Shown: one piece after another, positions 7,570 to 15,806 of the stretch
How positions within the stretch are numbered: position 1 is the first letter of the stretch
How the letters are laid out: the number at the start of each line of letters is the position of its first letter
NCBI RefSeq assembly: GCF_016900315.1
Contig: NZ_JACSNQ010000012.1
Span: forward strand, 1-55,390
Reading direction: 5' to 3'
DNA: 55,390 bases
Source of the DNA: Olsenella profusa
GTDB taxonomy: Bacteria; Actinomycetota; Coriobacteriia; Coriobacteriales; Atopobiaceae
Notes under the pieces: model-generated
The model's input: only the letters and a program-made list of their open reading frames with translations
What the model was told of the DNA's origin: nothing
The model's database searches: none
Program-made: the position numbers and the translations under genes

Positions 7570-8988
7570 TTACTTCTTGGCGCTCGTGCCGCCCTTTGCG
7601 GTCTTGGGGGCCGAAGTCTTGGGCGCCGAGGCGGCGGGCTTAGCGGCGGCCTTCTTGGCGACGGGCTCGGCGGCCGCAGCCGGCTTGGCAGCGGCCTTCT
7701 TGGCGGCCGGCTTCTTGGCGGCGGGCTTGGCCTCGGGCTCGGCCGTCGCAGCCTTGGCAGCGGGCTTGGCAGGCGCGGCCTTGGTCGTGGCCTTGGCGGC
7801 AGGCTTCTCGGCGGCCTTGGCAGGCGCGGCGGCCATGGTCGCCTTTGCCGGGGCGGCCGGCTTCTCGGCCTTGGCGGGGACGGACGCCTTCACGGCCTTG
7901 GCCGGCGCCGCGGGCTTCTCGGCCTTGGCGATGGTCGCAGGCGCGGCGGCCGGCTTCTCGGCCTTGGCGGCCGGGGCCTTCTTGGCCGGCGCGGCCTTCG
8001 GGGCGGCGGGCTTGGCAGCCGTCGCCTTCTTGGCAGCGGTCTTCGGAGCCGGGGCGGCCTTCTCGTCCTTCTCGGCAGCCTTCGAGGCAGCGGCCTTCGT
8101 CGCGGCAGCCTTAGCCGCCGGCTTCTCAGCGACCTTCTCGTCCTTCTCGGCAGCGGCCTTCGTCGTCTTCGTCGCGGCGGCCTTGGTCGTCGTAGCCTTC
8201 TTGCGCGTGGCGCGCTTCTTGGCCGGCTTCTCGGCCGCGGTGGTCTTCTCGACGTCCGCGAGCACGATCGGCATGAAGTAGCGCAGCTGCTTCTTCCACC
8301 AGTACCAGGTGTGCGTCACGTCAGCTCCCCAGTAGTCGCACCAGTTGTCGACGCCCAGGCGGTCGAGGTCGGCGCCGATCTCACGCGTGGAGCGCAGGCT
8401 GTCGGCCTCGGAGGCCTCCTGGCCGGTGCAGAAGAGCAGCTGGCGCTGGCGGTAGACGGCCACGTAGGGGTGGTCGAGCGGCATCTGCGGCAGGAAGGCG
8501 CAGGGGGTGTTGTCGTAGAGGGTGGCGTCCATCCAGTCGCCGAAGTAGCGGCGCGCGTCGTAGCTGCCGGACAGGCACACGCAGCCCTGGAAGAGGTCCG
8601 GGCGGCGCAGCGCCACGATGGCGGCGTGGGTGGCGCCCATGTCGGCACCGAGCGCCAGCGGGCGGGCATCGGACTTGCTCACCTGGTGGACCAGCGGGAC
8701 GAGCTCGTCGACCACGTAGTGGTAGAAGGTCTCCTGGCGCTGGGCGCGCTCGGCGGGGTCGGCGTCGGAGGCCCAGGACTCGGCGTCGATGGTCTCGGTG
8801 ACGAAGATCTGGATGGCGCCGTCAAGGTAGTCGGCGAGCTCGTCGATGACGCCCGCCTCCTCGACGCTCTCCGGCGAGGCGGCCAGCGTCGGGAACATCA
8901 CGACGGGCAGCCCCTTCTTGCCGTACACGTTGACGTGCATCTCCCTGCCCAGAATGGCGCTCGAGCACACGACGTTCTTCTTGTCCAT
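7570..8988 (-). CDS. Esterase-fold protein with Asp at the nucleophile elbow and a long Lys/Ala/Pro tail
   Basis: A 472-residue protein. Residues 1-245 follow the alpha/beta-hydrolase esterase layout: GLPVVMFPTLAAS strand, LALGADMGATHAAI elbow, LSGSYD and a His at about 226 in VTHTWYWW. At the elbow, where the catalytic Ser of GxSxG is expected, the sequence is G-A-D-M-G (Asp116). It may therefore be a non-hydrolase or use an Asp nucleophile as dehalogenase-type relatives do. Residues 247-472 are almost wholly Lys, Ala, Pro, Thr and Glu in AAKPAAKK-like repeats resembling histone H1 tails, which could bind nucleic acid or wall polymers. I chose the ATG at 8988 (MDKK), preceded by a G-rich site; an ATG at 9030 would add 14 residues. 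Confidence 0.8.
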   Translation of the reverse strand: MDKKNVVCSSAILGREMHVNVYGKKGLPVVMFPTLAASPESVEEAGVIDELADYLDGAIQIFVTETIDAESWASDADPAERAQRQETFYHYVVDELVPLVHQVSKSDARPLALGADMGATHAAIVALRRPDLFQGCVCLSGSYDARRYFGDWMDATLYDNTPCAFLPQMPLDHPYVAVYRQRQLLFCTGQEASEADSLRSTREIGADLDRLGVDNWCDYWGADVTHTWYWWKKQLRYFMPIVLADVEKTTAAEKPAKKRATRKKATTTKAAATKTTKAAAEKDEKVAEKPAAKAAATKAAASKAAEKDEKAAPAPKTAAKKATAAKPAAPKAAPAKKAPAAKAEKPAAAPATIAKAEKPAAPAKAVKASVPAKAEKPAAPAKATMAAAPAKAAEKPAAKATTKAAPAKPAAKAATAEPEAKPAAKKPAAKKAAAKPAAAAEPVAKKAAAKPAASAPKTSAPKTAKGGTSAKK

Positions 8989-9149
8989 TTGATCCCCCAA
9001 GGTCCTTCCTAGGTTCTCTTCCCCGAACATGCATCAGCCATCATATCGCTTCTGCCCTCGGCCCGTGTATTCCCTGCGTAAGGGAGATACGAGACCGAAA
9101 CGCTTTGCCCCGCACCCGGCCAGAGGAACCCCACTGCCACGCCCCGCAC

Positions 9150-9210
9150 GGCGAGAAGAACCTGCCGCAGCCGCTCCCCGCCGGAGTCGCTCCCCGAGGT
9201 TCTTCTCGCC
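9150..9210. repeat. Inverted pair of the 12-mer repeat
   Basis: GGCGAGAAGAACCT at 9150-9163 faces its reverse complement at 9197-9210, giving a 14-bp stem. It lies in the 332-bp gap between two divergent genes, so it is not placed as a terminator. Apart from this pair I see no gene or clear promoter in 8989-9320. Confidence 0.9.
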
Positions 9211-9320
9211 GGATGCGCAGGGACGGGGCAGCGTCGTGGAGGGGGCAGGTTGTGGACGGGGCCAGGACGCCGCGCGTGGTACGCTTTCAGCCTACGTCAC
9301 GGCACGGAAAGGACTGCGCC

Positions 9321-10802
9321 ATGCGCATCGGGTTCGACAACGACACGTACATCTCGCTGCAGGCCGAGCGCATCCGGGAGCGCATCGGGCAGTTTGGCGG
9401 CAAGCTCTACCTGGAGTTCGGCGGCAAGCTCTTTGACGACTACCACGCGAGCCGCGTGCTGCCGGGCTTTGCGCCGGACGCCAAGATCTCCATGCTCGAG
9501 AGCCTGGCCGACGACGTCGAGGCCATCATCGTCATCAACGCTGACAACATCGAGAACGCCAAGCGGCGCTCGGACATCGGCATCACCTACGAGGAGGACG
9601 CGCTTCGCCTGATGGACGCCTTCCGCGCACGCGGGCTCCTCGTGGGCGGCGTCTGCGTCACGCACTACACCGGCCAGCCGCACGCCGAGGCGTTCTGCCG
9701 GCGCCTGGAGGCCATGGGCGTGCGCTTCTGGCGCCACTACCTCATCGACGGGTACCCCTCCGACGTGAGCCACGTCGTCTCCGACGAGGGCTTCGGGAGG
9801 AACGACTACATCGAGACGAGCCGACCGCTCGTGGTGGTGACGGCGCCGGGCCCGGGCTCGGGCAAGCTCGCGACCTGCCTCAGCCAGCTCTACCACGAGC
9901 ACAAGCGCGGTGTGGCGGCCGGCTACGCCAAGTACGAGACGTTCCCGGTGTGGAACCTGCCGCTCAGGCACCCCGTGAACGTGGCCTACGAGGCGGCCAC
10001 GGCCGACCTCGACGACCGCAACGTCATCGACCCGTGGCACCTCGAGGCCTACGGCGAGGTCACCGTCAACTACAACCGCGACGTGGAGACCTTCCCCGTG
10101 CTCAAGGCCATGATGGAGCGGATCGCCGGGGAGAGCCCCTACCAGTCCCCCACCGACATGGGCGTCAACATGGTGGGGCTGTGCATCTCCGACGACGAGG
10201 TCTGCCGCGACGCGGCAAGAAACGAGATCGTGCGCCGCTGGTTCGCCCAGGCCGAGGAGCTGCGCCGCACCGGCGAGGGCGCCGAGGCGCTCGCCAAGAT
10301 CGAGCTGCTCATGAGCCAGGTGGAGGTCACGCCCGACCTCTCGCCCGCGCACCGCGCCGCCCTGGAGAAGGAGGAGGCCACCGGGGAGCCCGCGGCGGCG
10401 ATGGTGCTTCCCGACGGCTCGCTCGTGACCGGAAAGACCTCCGAGCTCATGGGTGCCGCCGCGTCGCTCCTGCTCAACGCGGCCAAGCGCGTGGCAGGCA
10501 TCGACAAGGGGACCTACGTGGTGAGCGAGGAGGCCCTCGAGCCGATCTGCCGCCTCAAGACCCAGCACCTGCGCAGCCAGAACCCGCGCCTGCACTCCGA
10601 CGAGATGCTCATCGCGCTCTCGCTCTCCTCGGCCACAAACCCCGAGGCGGGCCGCACGGTCGACTCCCTCGACGCCCTCGCCGGCTGCGACGCCTACTTC
10701 TCGGTCATCATCTCGGAGGCAGACAAGAGCACCTACCGCAACCTCGGCATCAACGTCTGCTGCGAGCCCAAGTACGAGCGCCACGGCTACTACCACCGAT
10801 AA
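9321..10802 (+). CDS. DUF1846 family protein
   Basis: A 493-residue cytoplasmic protein matching the DUF1846 family along its length. It starts MRIGFDNDTYISLQAERI, has LYLEFGGKLFDDYHASRVLPGF near residue 35, and the VVVTAPGPGSGKLATCLSQLYHE segment (a P-loop-like Gly-rich turn) near residue 180. The family has a conserved structure but no settled enzymatic role known to me. The start at 9321 follows GGAAAGGA. It is the first gene of a plus-strand operon with a Cof-type phosphatase and asparaginase, separated from the next gene by only 21 bases. This points to a metabolic rather than a structural function, but no substrate can be named. Confidence 0.88.
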   Translation: MRIGFDNDTYISLQAERIRERIGQFGGKLYLEFGGKLFDDYHASRVLPGFAPDAKISMLESLADDVEAIIVINADNIENAKRRSDIGITYEEDALRLMDAFRARGLLVGGVCVTHYTGQPHAEAFCRRLEAMGVRFWRHYLIDGYPSDVSHVVSDEGFGRNDYIETSRPLVVVTAPGPGSGKLATCLSQLYHEHKRGVAAGYAKYETFPVWNLPLRHPVNVAYEAATADLDDRNVIDPWHLEAYGEVTVNYNRDVETFPVLKAMMERIAGESPYQSPTDMGVNMVGLCISDDEVCRDAARNEIVRRWFAQAEELRRTGEGAEALAKIELLMSQVEVTPDLSPAHRAALEKEEATGEPAAAMVLPDGSLVTGKTSELMGAAASLLLNAAKRVAGIDKGTYVVSEEALEPICRLKTQHLRSQNPRLHSDEMLIALSLSSATNPEAGRTVDSLDALAGCDAYFSVIISEADKSTYRNLGINVCCEPKYERHGYYHR

Positions 10803-10823
10803 CGAGAGGCGTGGAGGAAACGC

Positions 10824-11678
10824 ATGGAATACCAGCTCATCGCACTTGACATGGACGGCACGCTTCTCGACAGCAAGAAGCGCGTGCTGCCCTCCTCGAC
10901 CGCGGCCATCGACGAGGCCGTGGCGGCGGGCAAGGTCGTGGCCATCAGCTCGGGCCGCTGCCCGGAGATGATAAAGATGGACCGCGCGGCCTTCCCCCAG
11001 GTTCGCTATGCCATCTGCGGCAGCGGCTCCGCCATCTACGACTTCCAGGAGCAGCGCCTGCTCAGGGAGTCCACGCTCGACCACGCGCTGCTCGAGACGG
11101 CACTTGCCGCCTGCTCCGGCGAGGACTACCTCAGCGAGGCGTTCTCCGGCACGGGCTTCTTCTTCGCCTCGGACATGGTCGAGCGCATGCCACACTACTT
11201 CATGGGCATCTACCAGACCCTCTACGGCTCCATGGGAACGCCGTGCGCCGACTTTTCCGAGCGCCTGCATGACCCGGCGTTCCCCGTCCAGAAGTTCAAC
11301 CTGCACTTCGGTTCCCCCGAGGCGCGCGACCGCGTGTACGAGAGGCTTGCCGGCGCGCCCCTGGAGCTCGCCTACATGGACGAGGCGAGCCTCGAGCTCT
11401 CCCCCATCGGCGTCAACAAGGGCTCGGGGGTCCTGGCCCTCGCCGAGCTGCTCGGCATCCCGCGCGAGGCGACCGTCGCCGTGGGCGACTCCGACAACGA
11501 CCTCCCCATGCTGCGCGAGGTCGGCCTTGGGGTGGCCATGGGCAACGCCAACGAAAACGCCCGCGCCGTCGCGGCCGTGCAGGTGGCCGACAACGACCAC
11601 GACGGCGTCGCGGAGGCCATCCACCGCTTCCTGCTGGGCGGGGAGGGCGTGAGCGACGAGGGGGGCCTCCGCGCATGA
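10824..11678 (+). CDS. Cof-type HAD-IIB phosphatase
   Basis: A 284-residue haloacid-dehalogenase-fold hydrolase. Motif I is ALDMDGTLL with the nucleophile Asp near residue 9. Motif II is the Ser of AISSGR. Motif III is the Lys of INKGSGVLAL, written here VNKGSG. Motif IV is VGDSDNDLPML. The large alpha/beta cap between motifs II and III is typical of the Cof type, which dephosphorylates sugar phosphates or flavin/PLP intermediates. The ATG follows GGAGGAAACGC. It overlaps the asparaginase start by four bases (ATGA), so the pair is translationally coupled. Confidence 0.9.
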   Translation: MEYQLIALDMDGTLLDSKKRVLPSSTAAIDEAVAAGKVVAISSGRCPEMIKMDRAAFPQVRYAICGSGSAIYDFQEQRLLRESTLDHALLETALAACSGEDYLSEAFSGTGFFFASDMVERMPHYFMGIYQTLYGSMGTPCADFSERLHDPAFPVQKFNLHFGSPEARDRVYERLAGAPLELAYMDEASLELSPIGVNKGSGVLALAELLGIPREATVAVGDSDNDLPMLREVGLGVAMGNANENARAVAAVQVADNDHDGVAEAIHRFLLGGEGVSDEGGLRA

Positions 11679-12682
11679 AGCGCATCCTGATGATCGCCAC
11701 CGGCGGCACCATCGCCTCGACCGAGGACGGCTCCGGCCTTGCCCCCACCATGACCGGCCGCGAGCTCGCACGGCAGGTCCCGCTGCTTGACACCCTCTGC
11801 GAGCTGGACTTCGTTCAGCCGATGAACATCGACAGCACCAACATGCGCCCGGACGACTGGCTGCGCGTGGCCCACGTGGTGCGCACGTCCTATGACGACC
11901 ACGACGGCTTCGTCGTCCTGCACGGCACCGACACGATGGCCTACACCGCCGCCGCCCTCTCCTACCTGGTGCAGGACAGCGAGAAGCCCATCGTGCTCAC
12001 CGGCTCCCAGCAGCCGATGGCCAACCCCTTCACCGACGCCAAGCTCAACCTCTACCAGAGCGTCCTCTACGCCTGCGACGACGCCTCCCGCGACGTCTCC
12101 GTGGTCTTTGGAGGCAAGGTCATCTGCGGCACCCGCGCCCGCAAGCAGCGCACCATGAGCTTCAATGCGTTCACCAGCATGAACTACCCGTCGCTCGCCT
12201 ACCTGCGCGGGGACCGCGTGGTCCGCCCGGCAGGCACGGTCGGCGCCGGCGAGAAGGACGGGCGGCCCCCGCGCTTCTTCGACTCCCTGGACGAGCGCGT
12301 CATCGTGCTCAAGCTCACCCCCGAGCTCGGCCCGGAGATCTTCGGGCTCCTGCGCGACGCCTACGACGCGGTGATCCTGGAGACCTTCGGGATCGGCGGC
12401 ATCCCCGACTACGACGGCGCCTTCCAGCGCGCGATTTTTGACTGGGTGGGGTCCGGCCGCACGCTCGTGGTGACCACGCAGGTCCCCGAGGAGGGGCTCG
12501 ACCTCGGCATCTACGAGGTCGGGCGCGCCTACGCCAACAAGGAGGGCATCCTGCGGGGCGACGACATGACCACCGAGGCGCTCGTGGCCAAGACGATGTG
12601 GGTCCTCGGCCAGACCCGCGACCCCGCCGAGGTGGCGCGGCTGTTCTACGAGCCCGTCAACCACGACCGCGTGCCGCGCTAA
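11675..12682 (+). CDS. ansA: L-asparaginase, type I (cytoplasmic)
   Basis: A 335-residue enzyme hydrolysing L-asparagine to aspartate and ammonia. The first catalytic Thr is in the N-terminal ATGGTIAS. The second catalytic triad region is VVLHGTDTMAYTAAALSY, with the Thr-Asp pair. GSQQPM and NLYQS complete the active site. No signal peptide is present, so it should act in the cytosol, as type I enzymes do. It ends the operon begun by the DUF1846 gene. The ammonia it releases could link to the glnB/K-amt genes, but these are 32 kb away and no shared regulation is visible. Confidence 0.92.
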   Translation: MKRILMIATGGTIASTEDGSGLAPTMTGRELARQVPLLDTLCELDFVQPMNIDSTNMRPDDWLRVAHVVRTSYDDHDGFVVLHGTDTMAYTAAALSYLVQDSEKPIVLTGSQQPMANPFTDAKLNLYQSVLYACDDASRDVSVVFGGKVICGTRARKQRTMSFNAFTSMNYPSLAYLRGDRVVRPAGTVGAGEKDGRPPRFFDSLDERVIVLKLTPELGPEIFGLLRDAYDAVILETFGIGGIPDYDGAFQRAIFDWVGSGRTLVVTTQVPEEGLDLGIYEVGRAYANKEGILRGDDMTTEALVAKTMWVLGQTRDPAEVARLFYEPVNHDRVPR

Positions 12683-12730
12683 GGGCGGGCGGAACGCGGG
12701 GCGCGGTACCGCCGGCGCTCGAGCCTCCGC

Positions 12731-12878
12731 AGGGTACGTACACCCCGCTTTAGGGTACGTACACTCCCCGCCGTCCTTCTCGCCGGGCCGCCCGACGTTT
12801 CCGCAGGTAATCGAGGTGGCGAGAAGGACGCTGGGGTTGCGGCGGTGTACGTACCCTCGGGACGGGTGTACGTACCCT
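12731..12878. repeat. Nested 148-bp palindrome: two 13-mers at 21-bp period facing two inverted copies
   Basis: AGGGTACGTACAC occurs at 12731-12743 and 12752-12764. Its exact reverse complement occurs at 12845-12857 and 12866-12878. Both pairs are 21 bp apart, so outer pairs with outer and inner with inner. Inside them, CGTCCTTCTCGCC (12772-12784) pairs with GGCGAGAAGGACG (12818-12830), a one-base variant of the 12-mer repeat. It sits between the convergent asparaginase and ABC permease genes. There is no T-tract. Confidence 0.95.
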
Positions 12879-12907
12879 ACGGGGACGGCCTGCGCCGTTC
12901 GCCGAGC

Positions 12908-14701
12908 CTAGCGCTCGAGCCGGGAGAGGTGGCGGGCGCAGGGGCCGAGGAGCCACCACACGAGCCCGGCGCACTCCAGGGCAAAGAGGGCCAGCGCCAG
13001 GACGAGGGCGAGCAGGGGGTCGAGCGCGCCCCACAGGCAGCCAGCGAGCAGCGCCAGGGCGGGAAGCGCCATCGACACCACGCCCACGATGAGGCCCGCG
13101 AACACGATGAGCGTGGCGGCACCGCCCTTGACGAGCTGCGCCTCGCTCTCCCAGTCGAGCCGGGGGAAGAGCGCGCCGACGCCCAGGGAGAGCAGCCCGA
13201 GCGCCGCCGTTGCACCCAGGTAGACCAGCACGAGGCAGGTCCCCGAGACGGCCGGTACCCCCAGCACCACAAGCGCCGCCACCACGAGCACGAGCATCGG
13301 GACCGTGGAGAGCAGATACGGCGAGACGAACTTGGCAAGCAGGTAGGCGCCCCAGTCCATGGGCAGCGCGCGCAGGAAGAAGAAGTCGCTCCCGTCGCGG
13401 CTCACGCCCATCGTGAAGGAGTACGACGAGAAGCCCAGCAGCAGCGAGAATCCGAGCACGCCGACGGCGCACCACAGGAGCGCGGCGCTTCCGGGCGTGA
13501 ACGTGGCCGTGACGCCGCGCACCATCTCAAGGAGCAGGGGCAGCGAGATGCCGGCCTGCTCCACCTCGGAGAGGGCGAGGACAGAGCTGGCCACCGCGAT
13601 GACCACGAAGTAGAGCGGCATGAGCAGCGAGCTCAGGACGAACTGGTTGAAGAACACCGGCACGCGCACCATCGTCTTCCAGTCGCGGCTGAGGTTGGCC
13701 GCCAGCTGTCCGCGTACGGAGGTGGCGCGGGCGAGCTCGGCGCCCTCCACGCGCCGGCCGCGCTTGGAGCCGGCGCCCTGGAGCGCCTGGACGCCCTCGA
13801 AGTACCAGCGGCGGGCGAGCGCGGAGAGCACGGCCGCGTAGAGCGCCACCGACGCGACCATCAGGACGAGGCCGACCGTCGCGCCAAGCGCGTCTCCCTC
13901 GAGCAGCTGGCGCATGAAGAGGGTCGGCGGGCAGAGCACGCCCATCACGACCGTCGGGACGCCCCCGGAGAGCAGCTCGTCGGCGCCGGCAGCCAGGCTC
14001 ACGAGGCCGTCGCCGCGCAGCGCGAACTGGCTGCCCAGGCCGACGGCCAGCGCAAGGACCACGATGAGCGCCCCGAAGACGCGCGAGAAGCGGTCCTTGT
14101 CGTGCGCGAGGCGCGAGAAGCGCATGATGGGCACGCACACGATCACCAGGGCCAGGTTCACGGCGACAGCACAGAGCACGTAGGCCACCACGGAGAGGAC
14201 CCACGCCGGCCAGGGCGCGCCCCACGCAAGGAGGCACCCGAGGGGAATCGGCGCGAGGATGAGGTCACCGAGCACGGAGAGGGCCAGGAAGTGCACGAGC
14301 TTGGCCCACATGATCGTCGTGGCCGAGATGGGAAGCGTCAGATAGTAGCCGAGGTCGCGGACGAAGTAGAGGACGTTCACCGCCTGGTAGAGGCCCGTCA
14401 GCACCGTGAGCGAGACCAGACAGACAACCGAGAGGCTCTGCGCGACGTACGGCTGGACGCCCACCGCCCCCATCCCGAGGCCCATCACGAAGAACACCGC
14501 AGCAAGGATCAGGAACAGGAAGGCCATCGCGACACGGCGCAGGCCGCCGCCCACCCTGCCGGCAAGGCCGCGGGGCGTGGTCGCGTCGTCGCCGCCGAGG
14601 CCCATGCCGGTGTTGTCGGAGTGCTGCTCGCCCTTGCGAATCACGCGCAGCATCACGCGGAACTGACGCCAGGAGAACGCCTGGCCTACCATGGCCGTCA
14701 T
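12908..14701 (-). CDS. ABC transporter permease, large
   Basis: A 597-residue membrane protein with about 12-14 hydrophobic segments and no soluble enzyme domain, resembling two fused six-helix ABC-2/exporter permeases. A Gly/Asp-rich cytoplasmic stretch lies near residues 25-45. A soluble loop around residues 305-340 separates the halves. The start codon directly follows the stop of the ATPase gene (14702), so the two are one operon. It has no recognised substrate-specific motif. The putative cargo is unknown; peptide, drug and metal export are all possible. Confidence 0.82.
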   Translation of the reverse strand: MTAMVGQAFSWRQFRVMLRVIRKGEQHSDNTGMGLGGDDATTPRGLAGRVGGGLRRVAMAFLFLILAAVFFVMGLGMGAVGVQPYVAQSLSVVCLVSLTVLTGLYQAVNVLYFVRDLGYYLTLPISATTIMWAKLVHFLALSVLGDLILAPIPLGCLLAWGAPWPAWVLSVVAYVLCAVAVNLALVIVCVPIMRFSRLAHDKDRFSRVFGALIVVLALAVGLGSQFALRGDGLVSLAAGADELLSGGVPTVVMGVLCPPTLFMRQLLEGDALGATVGLVLMVASVALYAAVLSALARRWYFEGVQALQGAGSKRGRRVEGAELARATSVRGQLAANLSRDWKTMVRVPVFFNQFVLSSLLMPLYFVVIAVASSVLALSEVEQAGISLPLLLEMVRGVTATFTPGSAALLWCAVGVLGFSLLLGFSSYSFTMGVSRDGSDFFFLRALPMDWGAYLLAKFVSPYLLSTVPMLVLVVAALVVLGVPAVSGTCLVLVYLGATAALGLLSLGVGALFPRLDWESEAQLVKGGAATLIVFAGLIVGVVSMALPALALLAGCLWGALDPLLALVLALALFALECAGLVWWLLGPCARHLSRLER

Positions 14702-15577
14702 CTAGCGCACCTCCGGCGGCTCGGGCGCGCCGGCGGCGTCGCGCTTCTCGCCAGCGTCGTTCTTCTCGGCAGCGTCGTTCTTCTCGCCAGCGCCGTCCTG
14801 CCCGGCGCCGTCCTGCCCGCCGCCCCGCTCGGAAGCCGAGGCAAACGGGGAGTTGTCTGAGGTGAGCTCGAGGAACATCTCCTCGAGCGACGCGTTGGCG
14901 CGGAAGTGCTCGCGCAGCTCGTCGACCGTGCCCACGAAGAGCAGCTCGCCGTGGGCGATCACGCCCACGCGGTCCACGACCTTCTCGGCCACGTCGAGGA
15001 CGTGGGTGGAGAAGAGCACCGTCTTGCCGGAGTCCGCGTGGCGGCGCATGGACTGCTTGAGCAGCCAGGACGCCTTGGGGTCGAGGCCGGTCATCGGCTC
15101 GTCGAGGATCCAGACGGCCGGGTCGGGCAGCAGGGCGCCCATGATCATCATCTTCTGGCGCATGCCGTGGGAGTAGGACTGAATCTGGTTGTCGAGCTCC
15201 CCCTCCATGCCGTACTCGCGCGCGAGCTCGGCGATGCGCGGCCCGCGCACCTCGGCGGGGACCTCGTAGACGTCCGCGATGAAGCGCAGGAACTCGTGGC
15301 CCTTGAGGCGCAGCAGGTGGTCGGGCGAGTCGCCCACGTAGCAGAGGTTGCGCTTTGCCGCGAGGGGGTCGCGCGCCACGTCCACGCCCTCGAGCTCGAT
15401 GGTGCCCGAGGTGGGTGCGAGCACGCCGGCAAGCATATTGAGCAGCGTGGACTTGCCCGCCCCGTTGGGGCCGAGCAGGCCGAAGATCTCTCCGTTCTTG
15501 ATCTCGAGGCTGAGGTCGCGCACCGCGAGGGTGGCGCCGCCGTCGTAGGACTTGCTCACGTGGTCGATCCGAATCAT
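14702..15577 (-). CDS. ABC transporter ATPase
   Basis: A 291-residue ATPase partner of the permease. Walker A is GLLGPNGAGKST. The signature is SYSHGMRQK, a common variant of LSGGQ in ABC-2 type exporters. Walker B is VWILDEPMTGLD, and the switch His is in FSTHVLD. I chose the ATG at 15577, with AGGAGACCC before it; a longer open frame upstream has no coding character. The last 45 residues are a disordered Gly/Asp/Glu tail containing AGEKNDAAEKNDAGEKRD. This is encoded by consecutive near-copies of the 12-mer repeat, one exact at 14777-14788. The tail therefore seems to have grown by insertion or expansion of the repeat. Confidence 0.93.
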   Translation of the reverse strand: MIRIDHVSKSYDGGATLAVRDLSLEIKNGEIFGLLGPNGAGKSTLLNMLAGVLAPTSGTIELEGVDVARDPLAAKRNLCYVGDSPDHLLRLKGHEFLRFIADVYEVPAEVRGPRIAELAREYGMEGELDNQIQSYSHGMRQKMMIMGALLPDPAVWILDEPMTGLDPKASWLLKQSMRRHADSGKTVLFSTHVLDVAEKVVDRVGVIAHGELLFVGTVDELREHFRANASLEEMFLELTSDNSPFASASERGGGQDGAGQDGAGEKNDAAEKNDAGEKRDAAGAPEPPEVR

Positions 15578-15612
15578 GGGTCTCCTGTCGTCAGGCCTGC
15601 GATGCGCGCCCC

Positions 15613-15641
15613 ATTCTACACAGGGAGAACCCCCCCCCCAA
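15613..15641 (-). promoter_or_regulatory. Promoter of the ABC operon with a C10/G10 tract in its spacer
   Basis: Read on the minus strand, TTGGGG (15641-15636) and TAGAAT (15618-15613) are separated by 17 bases and lie 36 bases before the ATPase start. The run of ten G residues (15639-15630) extends from the -35 box into the spacer. A change in its length would change promoter spacing. Confidence 0.6.
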
Positions 15642-15747
15642 GACTTTGGTTGCGCTTGTGCAAGGGTACGGGACGGTTTGCGGGACGGCCGGCGCTGGGC
15701 GGCCGGCAAGGGGGCAGCTGGCACGGAGCAGCCGCCCCACGTGGCAG

Positions 15748-15789
15748 AAAAAACGGGCCCGCCGCGCCAGCTTGCGCGCGACGGGCCCG
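15748..15789 (-). terminator. Intrinsic terminator of ldh
   Basis: On the minus strand, an arm CGGGCCCG (15789-15782), a GC-rich loop region and the second arm CGGGCCCG (15761-15754) are followed by six T (15753-15748). It lies 18 bases after the ldh stop codon. Confidence 0.85.
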
Positions 15790-15806
15790 GGCGTTCGTGC
15801 GAGCCG

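Noticed and set aside
8988-9030. Longer start of the esterase-like protein
   Set aside because: No ribosome site precedes ATG 9030, while a G-rich site precedes 8988.
9150-9210. Terminator
   Set aside because: The inverted 12-mers lie between divergent gene starts and lack a T-tract.
12683-12907. Ordinary bidirectional terminator
   Set aside because: The palindrome is long and nested but has no T-tract on either side.
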